A model generated the notes under the pieces. The model worked only from the letters and a program-made list of their open reading frames with translations, did not search any database and was not told where the DNA came from. A stretch of DNA of 64,000 nucleotides. Origin: Paenibacillus phyllosphaerae (GTDB taxonomy: Bacteria > Bacillota > Bacilli > Paenibacillales > Paenibacillaceae). How positions within the stretch are numbered: position 1 is the stretch's first letter; each line of letters starts with the position of its first letter. The stretch covers positions 62,001-126,000 of the forward strand of contig NZ_JACHXK010000003.1 in NCBI RefSeq assembly GCF_014192105.1. The letters are read 5' to 3'. The position numbers and the translations under genes are program-made. Below, piece by piece: positions 59,705 through 64,000 of the stretch.

Positions 59705-59998
59705 ATGAAGAAATTATGGACTGATTTCAACGGTCCTGATCTTGAAAAGCTCAGAATACCTGATGACGAATTTAACCACTTCGAATTGTCGGAAGGTCAG
59801 AAAATTATTCTTTATACAGAAGATATCGAAGGTGAAGCAATCGTTGAGTACGATCACCAACAAGCGTCATGGGTAGGGAAATTAGTTGGGGGAGTTATTA
59901 TTGTCTCTAAGGAAATTGAAGTGGCGAGAGAAGACGGATTTGAAAATGGAAGATATTTGGCATTTGGACAACTAAGGATAACATTGCCAGGAGAATGA
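59705..59998 (+). CDS. Small hypothetical protein
   Basis: A 97-residue, acidic, beta-rich protein (KLWTDFNGPDLEKLRIPDD, then SEGQKIILYTEDIEGEAIVEYD and GRYLAFGQLRITLPG). I know no family name. AAAGGAAAATTGATTTC precedes the ATG, a weak but usable RBS. It follows IS110 copy 2 and is closed by repeat copy 9. It is AT-rich like the other cassette genes. Confidence 0.65.
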   Translation: MKKLWTDFNGPDLEKLRIPDDEFNHFELSEGQKIILYTEDIEGEAIVEYDHQQASWVGKLVGGVIIVSKEIEVAREDGFENGRYLAFGQLRITLPGE

Positions 59999-60075
59999 AA
60001 GAGCTTAAACTTTCAATAGAATTAATTCATCAGGTAACTGGACTTAGCTATGAAAGGATACTTGCTTTAGGCTAA
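59995..60075 (+). CDS. Possible 26-residue ORF overlapping the previous gene
   Basis: ATG 59995 overlaps the preceding stop (ATGA) and encodes KELKLSIELIHQVTGLSYER... to a TAA at 60073. The helix SIELIHQVTGLS resembles the C-terminal tails of Rpn/transposase-associated nucleases, so it may be a remnant tail rather than a gene. Confidence 0.3.
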   Translation: MKELKLSIELIHQVTGLSYERILALG

Positions 60076-60077
60076 TA

Positions 60078-60168
60078 CCATTGAGCTATCTGGGGACTTT
60101 AGATCAATGATCCAGGAGCAGTTTGCCGCCGCGGTAGCTGCTCCTTCTGTCGTTAAGTTATCGGGCAG
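60078..60168 (+). repeat. Dispersed structured repeat, copy 9
   Basis: Left CATTGAGCTATCTGGGGACT, then TTTAGATCAATGATCCAGGA, the GC hairpin GAGCAG...GCCGCCGCGGTAGCTGCTC, and right core CGTTAAGTTATCGGGCAG. It is one of the copies nearest the consensus. Confidence 0.9.
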
Positions 60169-60468
60169 GGTACTTCGAATACTTGTCATTAATCAGGAAA
60201 TTCGTTTCAATTAAAAAGATCCACCCTACATCTTATAGGTGTGGATCTTGTGATTGTACTATATGTTCTAAGAAGGGCGATTTGCCGGAAATGAATGATA
60301 TTGATTTGGATCAGCCAATTCTACTCCAAATTGTCGCTGATCTACGTGGCCTATGGGGTCTTTCAGAAGTTCACGACCAATTAGAATCAAGTCGGCTAGG
60401 CCATTGTGTAAAACCGCTCCGGCGTGCTCAGGTCCATTGATGAGCCCGATATTGTTATAAACCGGATA
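60169..60468. other. Stretch with a dubious ORF
   Basis: A TTG-started frame at 60183-60440 (YRCGSCDCTICSKKGDLPEM, then QPILLQIVADLRGLWGL) has no RBS and no family I know. A hairpin AAGATCCAC/GTGTGGATCTT lies at about 60216-60250. It may be a decayed cassette gene. Confidence 0.35.
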
Positions 60469-60942
60469 TTAAGTCGTTTTCATTTCAGTCTCATGACTTG
60501 AGCGTTTATTCCCTTTGTAAACAAAATAAAGTGCAATGAACATAAATAGTATCGCAGTCATACGTTTCCAATCCAACGGTAATACTAAACTATTGAACCA
60601 GCCGAAGTTATCGATAAACATTCCAATTACAAGTTGGCCAATAATACCGGCTATGCTTGTTGCTATCACCCCAATTCGTGGCACGGCTATTACAGTCAGT
60701 AATAAGTACATAGTGCCTAGAAATGCGGCGCTTAATTGCCATTTAGGCGCTTCAAATAATGCCGACAGATTCCCTTGACCAAAAAAGAGAATAAAGACTG
60801 CAAGGAACATCGTTCCTGTAATAAAGGTTAAAAGTGTAGTTTCAAGTGTTCCAGCATTTCGACCAAAAGCACCATTTATAGATGATTGAGCGCTTAATGT
60901 GATACCGCCTAACAATGTGAATAAAATCATAAGAATAATCAT
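60469..60942 (-). CDS. YdcZ/DMT-type small membrane transporter, subunit 2
   Basis: A 157-residue, five-helix protein of the YdcZ (DUF606) branch of the drug/metabolite superfamily. It starts LMILFTLLGGITLSAQSSINGAFG and has RNAGTLETTLLTFITG and APKWQLSAAFLGTMYLLLTV. The tail is basic and hydrophilic. It lies 11 bases behind a homologous gene on the same strand, so the two form a pair, as YdcZ-type transporters often do. Both are likely under the ArsR regulator upstream. Confidence 0.85.
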   Translation of the reverse strand: MIILMILFTLLGGITLSAQSSINGAFGRNAGTLETTLLTFITGTMFLAVFILFFGQGNLSALFEAPKWQLSAAFLGTMYLLLTVIAVPRIGVIATSIAGIIGQLVIGMFIDNFGWFNSLVLPLDWKRMTAILFMFIALYFVYKGNKRSSHETEMKTT

Positions 60943-60953
60943 TATAGGGCCTC

Positions 60954-61385
60954 CTAGTTAATTAGAATGAGTGAAATAACCATTGCAATAAGGGCAAATA
61001 TTTTTTCTTTATTGATTTTTGATTTCATGCTACCCAGCCAGCCAAAATGTTCAATAACCATACTCATAATCATTTGACCGATAATTATCGCTGCCATGGT
61101 CATTCCAATACCAACAAAAGGAACACTGACCACGATAGAAGTTAAATAAACAACACCTAAGACCCCTCCGAGCATTGTCCATTTTGGTGCTTTGACTACA
61201 TATGAAATATTTCCTTTACCGAAGAAAATCCAGAGTAAGCCCACGATTATTGAACCCATAAAGAAATTATAAAAACTAGTCTCCAGTTCACCGATGTGTT
61301 TTCCCAACTCACCGTATATGGCTCCTTCAAAACTGAGTGCTGCCCCTGCTAATAAAGCAAGTACATACGATAAATAACGTATCAT
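60954..61385 (-). CDS. YdcZ/DMT-type small membrane transporter, subunit 1
   Basis: A 143-residue, five-helix protein homologous to the following gene. It shows LLAGAALSFEGAIYGELGKHIG and GELETSFYNFFMGSIIVGLLW, then APKWTMLGGVLGVVYLTS. AAGGAGAG lies eleven bases before the ATG. The palindrome ATCGATATATCGAT (61432-61445) and a TATAAT-like -10 lie before it on the minus strand. Subunit pairs of this kind act as efflux or uptake systems; the substrate is unknown. Confidence 0.85.
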   Translation of the reverse strand: MIRYLSYVLALLAGAALSFEGAIYGELGKHIGELETSFYNFFMGSIIVGLLWIFFGKGNISYVVKAPKWTMLGGVLGVVYLTSIVVSVPFVGIGMTMAAIIIGQMIMSMVIEHFGWLGSMKSKINKEKIFALIAMVISLILIN

Positions 61386-61431
61386 TTCAGATGTTCTCTC
61401 CTTATATCTCTATAATTATATATCTAGAAAT

Positions 61432-61445
61432 ATCGATATATCGAT
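61432..61445 (-). promoter_or_regulatory. Palindromic operator before the YdcZ pair
   Basis: ATCGATATATCGAT is a perfect 14-base palindrome between arsR and the transporter genes. It shares TATCGA and TCGAT half-sites with the operator at 61799-61818, so both are probably ArsR sites. Confidence 0.65.
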
Positions 61446-61472
61446 TTAAAAAAACAGAAATCATCATTGAGC

Positions 61473-61787
61473 TCATATTTCTGTTTCAAAGTATTCGGTT
61501 ATCTGACGAATGACTTCTTCATTACGCCGATAATACGTCCACTGACCATGACGAATAGATTCGAGCAAACCAGCTTTTTGCATCATATTTAAGTAGTGTG
61601 AGATCGTAGATTGAGAAGCATTCGCTTTTTCTTGAATATCCCCTACACACACTCCTCCTTTGTAACTTACCTCCTTTGGCAAGTGAGCACCTTGTTTAGG
61701 GAAATGCTTCTCGGGTTCCTTTAACCACTGCAATATGTTTAGTCGAGTTTCATTCGATAATGCTTTGAAGACGTCGATTGGTTTCAT
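61473..61787 (-). CDS. ArsR family transcriptional regulator, probably leaderless
   Basis: A 104-residue ArsR/SmtB repressor. It starts MKPIDVFKALSNETRLNILQ, with the recognition helix in KANASQSTISHYLNMMQKAGLL and the wing SIRHGQWTYYRRN. It has one internal Cys (VCVGDI) and no clear metal-binding CVC motif in helix 3, so the signal may be non-metal. A GG-rich RBS is missing, while TTGACA and TATAAT (18-base spacer) end only six bases before this ATG. The message would thus begin at or next to the start codon. The longer frame to 61844 crosses the promoter and is not used. Confidence 0.85.
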   Translation of the reverse strand: MKPIDVFKALSNETRLNILQWLKEPEKHFPKQGAHLPKEVSYKGGVCVGDIQEKANASQSTISHYLNMMQKAGLLESIRHGQWTYYRRNEEVIRQITEYFETEI

Positions 61788-61793
61788 GAGGGG

Positions 61794-61823
61794 ATTATAT
61801 ATCGAGTAATTTCGATATGTCAA
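61794..61823 (-). promoter_or_regulatory. Promoter and operator of the arsR gene
   Basis: On the minus strand TTGACA (61818-61823) and TATAAT (61794-61799) are 18 bases apart. The spacer is occupied by ATATCGA-N6-TCGATAT (61799-61818), a perfect inverted repeat. This is a classic repressor-in-promoter layout. Confidence 0.85.
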
Positions 61824-61869
61824 CTCGATTGCAATTTTTAACAAGAATTCAAAATTGGAAGATGGAAGA

Positions 61870-61950
61870 CTAAGCTAACTGAGAACGATAGCTCAACAAG
61901 ACACGACGGCACACGATCGGCTGCCGTTCGTTGTTGAAGTAAGGAGCAGT
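61870..61950 (+). repeat. Dispersed structured repeat, copy 10
   Basis: Left CTAAGCTAACTGAGAACGATAG, AGCTCAACAAG, a hairpin ACGACGGCA...TGCCGTTCGT, and a weak right core GTTGAAGTAAGGAGCAG. The hairpin class is shared with copy 11. Confidence 0.8.
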
Positions 61951-62007
61951 TGAGCTCAATGAAATTGTGTTAAAATGGAATAAATGTATATGGGGGAGGA
62001 TGGTAAT

Positions 62008-62367
62008 ATGAGCTCTTTGGCATTCCTAAAACAATCAAAGGTAAAATATCTGTTATTGCTGCCTTCCTCCGTTATTACAATAATTGTTCTTTCGAGTTCT
62101 TACATTTCGATATTCGGTTTTGAATACCAACATCGCTTTAGAGAAGAGTACATTGGTCCAAGTACATATTCAAAAATGATTGGGGTTGGAATACTTGTCG
62201 GTTATCTCATACTGACCTATATTTTGACATGGTTCTATAATCGGGACATAAGTGAAACAGTAACGTGGCTATTGAGGTCATTGTTTAATACCTTAGTTAT
62301 CGTTATTGTAGGGGTCATATCAAGTCTTCCGTTGCTCTTTCCAGCTTACTTTTCTCTTTTAAACTAA
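62008..62367 (+). CDS. Three-helix membrane protein of unknown function
   Basis: A 119-residue membrane protein with three hydrophobic segments (YLLLLPSSVITIIVLSSSYI; ILVGYLILTYILTWFY; LVIVIVGVISSLPLLFPAYF). The loop between helices 1 and 2 is polar (FEYQHRFREEYIGPSTYSKM). GGGGGAGG lies ten bases before ATG 62008, which I prefer to the ATG at 61984. It sits between repeat copies 10 and 11. No family name is known to me. Confidence 0.7.
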   Translation: MSSLAFLKQSKVKYLLLLPSSVITIIVLSSSYISIFGFEYQHRFREEYIGPSTYSKMIGVGILVGYLILTYILTWFYNRDISETVTWLLRSLFNTLVIVIVGVISSLPLLFPAYFSLLN

Positions 62368-62444
62368 CGAAGAACGATAGCTTAAAGAACACAGCGGCAG
62401 CCGATCACAGATCTGCTGCCGCTGTTCGTTGAAGTAATGGGCAG
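62362..62444 (+). repeat. Dispersed structured repeat, copy 11
   Basis: Left AAACTAACGAAGAACGATAG, then CTTAAAGAACA, a strong hairpin CAGCGGCAGC...GCTGCCGCTG, and right core CGTTGAAGTAATGGGCAGG. It touches the stop codon of the preceding gene. Confidence 0.85.
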
Positions 62445-62598
62445 GATAATACCAATATATGTTAATTGCCATTTGTGTGAATATCAATAGGGAGTAGTCC
62501 TGCGTGGTGGAGTAGAGGCAATGAAATCCCATAAGACAAATCTCCTATTCCACGATATAATTTTGGGAAATGCCACATTATGGTGGAGGTGTCTGAAA

Positions 62599-63084
62599 AT
62601 GGAGTTTGCGGTTCGTAAAATGCGAATAAGTGATATTCAACAAGTCCAAAATGTTGCAAAAACAAGTTGGAATGCTACCTATAATGGGATAATACCAATT
62701 GAGGTCCAAGAACGTTTCCTGGAGTCTGCTTACAATGATGAAATGATGAGTAGACGCTTGGAACGCTCGCATATTTACGTTGCTGAACTTAACAAGGAGA
62801 TAATCGGATTCGCCAATTTTTCATTTGTAAGAAATGATGGGAAAGTTGAATTGTCTGCTATTTATCTTTATCCAGAGTATCAAGGAAAAGGGATAGGCTC
62901 AGCACTGCTAAAAGAGGGAATTAATGAGTCCCAGTACGTTAAAGAAGTCTTCATTAATGTTGAAAAAGAAAATATTATTGGAAGAAAATTCTACGAGGCA
63001 AAGAAGTTTCAAATTGTAAAAGAGTTTGACGATGACTTTGATGGGCATATTCTAAAGACAGTTCGTATGGTATTAAAATTATAG
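62599..63084 (+). CDS. GNAT family N-acetyltransferase
   Basis: A 161-residue acetyltransferase. It begins EFAVRKMRISDIQQVQNVAKTSW, typical of RimI-like GNATs. Motif A is LSAIYLYPEYQGKGIGSALLKEG with the GKGIGSA loop, followed by VFINVEKENIIGRKFYEAKKF (motif B). GGAGGTG lies nine bases before ATG 62599; the ATG at 62521 lacks an RBS. It is a single cassette between repeat copies 11 and 12. The substrate is unknown. Confidence 0.9.
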   Translation: MEFAVRKMRISDIQQVQNVAKTSWNATYNGIIPIEVQERFLESAYNDEMMSRRLERSHIYVAELNKEIIGFANFSFVRNDGKVELSAIYLYPEYQGKGIGSALLKEGINESQYVKEVFINVEKENIIGRKFYEAKKFQIVKEFDDDFDGHILKTVRMVLKL

Positions 63085-63110
63085 TGTAAGCCTTTAGCAA
63101 CTTACTTACA

Positions 63111-63197
63111 TCATTAAGCTAACTGGGAACGATAGTTTAACAGAACAGGGAGCAGGTCGCGTCAGCGCTGCTCCCTGTTTCATTAGAGTAACAGGAG
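63111..63197 (+). repeat. Dispersed structured repeat, copy 12
   Basis: Left CATTAAGCTAACTGGGAACG, then ATAGTTTAACAG, a hairpin AACAGGGAGCAG...CTGCTCCCTGTT, and right core CATTAGAGTAACAGGAGC. Confidence 0.87.
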
Positions 63198-63268
63198 CAA
63201 AATTCCAGTTTATGGTATTATAGTGTGTAGTTATAATAATCAAATATCCTTAGGAAGGAAGTGCGAAC

Positions 63269-63445
63269 TTGCGAAACAGAAAGTATTGGACCCTCCTCCC
63301 TCCTTTCTTGTTGGTTGCAATATTTATGGCATTTTATTTACCAAGGGAATTGAGACCAGTTACATTAATTGTTCCAGTATTATTTTGGGGAGCTTATTAT
63401 ATGTGGGGATATATCGAAAAAAATAAGCAAAGAAAGAACTATTAA
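63269..63445 (+). CDS. Small membrane protein, TTG start
   Basis: A 58-residue protein of two probable helices. It reads RNRKYWTLLPPFLLVAIFMA, then LRPVTLIVPVLFWGAYYMWG and a basic tail EKNKQRKNY. AGGAAGGAAGTG at 63252-63263 lies five bases before the TTG. The pattern of basic N-terminus, two helices and charged C-terminus is that of a genuine small membrane protein. It is flanked by repeat copies 12 and 13. Another frame open over the same stretch (63223-63426) lacks an RBS and a plausible composition. Confidence 0.7.
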   Translation: MRNRKYWTLLPPFLLVAIFMAFYLPRELRPVTLIVPVLFWGAYYMWGYIEKNKQRKNY

Positions 63446-63471
63446 TTTCGCTTTCGAAAGGCACTAGGGCG

Positions 63472-63556
63472 TTACGCTAACTGGGAACGATAGATGAATA
63501 AACCCGTGATGGCAGCCGGTCGCAAGATCCACTGTCTTTGCTGAACTGGCGGGATA
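63472..63556 (+). repeat. Dispersed structured repeat, copy 13
   Basis: Left CGTTACGCTAACTGGGAACG, then ATAGATGAATAAAC, a looser hairpin with GTGATGGCAGCC and ACTGTCTTTGC, and right core GCTGAACTGGCGGGATAG. It is more divergent than copies 7-9. Confidence 0.75.
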
Positions 63557-63650
63557 GTTTGATTATAGTCTTTGTTTACTCCACGCATGTGGTAAAATAT
63601 TCTAATAACTTAAGGGTGTGTCAGCACTAATTGTAAAGGGGTTACGAATT

Positions 63651-64000
63651 ATGTTCGAACTGTCTCAAAGTCAATTTCAAAGAGCTATTCCACTTCTTGA
63701 AAACGGCCATCCTCACCCCGAGGTTCTTTCCATTCTAGAAAATAATAATCCTGGATGGGTATTCTCTGACCAAGTAAACTCACCAAGGACCGCATTAGTT
63801 TGGAGTAAGGGTATGAAGGGACATTACCTTATTGGAGACGAAAACAATGAGGTGTTTTTAGGGAATTTGCATGACTTTCTTACCAAAAACATTGCACCAA
63901 GAATGAATGGACTTGGGATGAACTATTTCGAAGTTTCGGGCCATCATGAAAAATGGAACCTGAATTCGTTATTTTCTTCAAAAGACGACCTACAGTGCTG
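63651..64000 (+). CDS. GNAT-type acetyltransferase (ZmaR-like), 3' end outside window
   Basis: The first 116 residues of a longer protein are present. It starts FELSQSQFQRAIPLLENGHP, followed by HPEVLSILENNNPGWVFSDQ and TALVWSKGMKGHYLIGDENN, a layout found in zwittermicin-resistance (ZmaR)-like GNAT proteins, whose acetyl-CoA motif lies further downstream and is not in the window. AAAGGGG lies eleven bases before the ATG. It follows repeat copy 13, continuing the cassette series to the window edge. Confidence 0.75.
   Translation, partial: MFELSQSQFQRAIPLLENGHPHPEVLSILENNNPGWVFSDQVNSPRTALVWSKGMKGHYLIGDENNEVFLGNLHDFLTKNIAPRMNGLGMNYFEVSGHHEKWNLNSLFSSKDDLQC

Noticed and set aside
60183..60440. 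85-residue ORF with several Cys
   Set aside because: No RBS, unusual start, no recognisable family, and a hairpin inside; kept only as a doubtful stretch.
27771..63556. Interpretation of the ~90-nt repeats as ordinary Rho-independent terminators
   Set aside because: Most copies have no T-run after the hairpin, and they share long flanking sequence on both sides, which terminators do not. They may still terminate transcription as a side effect.
27771..63556. CRISPR array
   Set aside because: Repeats are about 90 nt, 0.3-2 kb apart with genes between, and there is no regular spacer length or cas gene.

Overview
The window comes from an endospore-forming, Gram-positive member of the Bacillota, most like Paenibacillus or a close Paenibacillaceae relative. 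The evidence is the order polA-mutM-ytaF-coaE-lytic transglycosylase-nrdR, an alpha/beta-type SASP gene, a complete ger germinant-receptor operon, an S-layer-anchored giant glycosidase, and a YesM/YesN-Lpl-type carbohydrate ABC module. RBSs are strong and TTG/GTG starts are frequent. No replication origin, rRNA operon or CRISPR array is visible.

Layout. (1) 1-5.8 kb: conserved core (polA 3' part, mutM, ytaF, coaE, slt, SASP, nrdR), ending in a tRNA-Ala(GGC) gene. (2) 5.8-10.7 kb: accessory DNA bounded by degenerate copies of that tRNA-Ala. It holds an HxlR-controlled oxidoreductase/NIPSNAP/MFS cluster with duplicated operator-promoters, a CapA-like phosphoesterase and a yheC/D remnant. (3) 10.7-24.9 kb: dus, a LysR gene, a headless butanediol-dehydrogenase-like pseudogene, a GH106-like SLH protein behind a perfect CcpA cre match, an LLM monooxygenase, a gerA-C-D-B operon with a SigG-type promoter, and a MerR/MerF-like metal module with a decayed third gene. 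(4) 25-31 kb: DUF3231, membrane proteins and small AT-rich genes separated by a structured repeat, then TetR and SRPBCC genes. (5) 31-45.8 kb: YesM/YesN two-component system with solute-binding protein and two permeases; an XRE-cupin regulator divergent from a hydrolase-dioxygenase-permease-LLM operon; a secreted nuclease; a frameshifted GH140/DUF4038 glycosidase. (6) 46-53 kb: MDR reductase, StyA-like monooxygenase, MarR-ArsA-DUF6463 operon, orphan hisC, and an internally duplicated unknown protein. (7) 53-64 kb: two IS110-family copies and a run of short, AT-rich, mostly same-strand genes (GNATs, C39-like peptidase, small membrane and unknown proteins), nearly every one separated from the next by a copy of the ~90-nt repeat.

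The most unusual feature is that repeat. At least 13 copies carry similar terminal core motifs (TTAAGCTA-C-GG at the left, TTAAGCTATCGGGCAG at the right), a small hairpin and a larger GC-rich hairpin, and they alternate with single cassette-like genes. Both IS110 copies sit exactly at the right terminus of such a repeat. The long 3' non-coding tail of the IS contains a stem-loop displaying the same TCGGGCAGCAT sequence, as a bridge-RNA guide would. Whether the array is integron-like, recombinational or only repeat-driven cannot be settled from this window.
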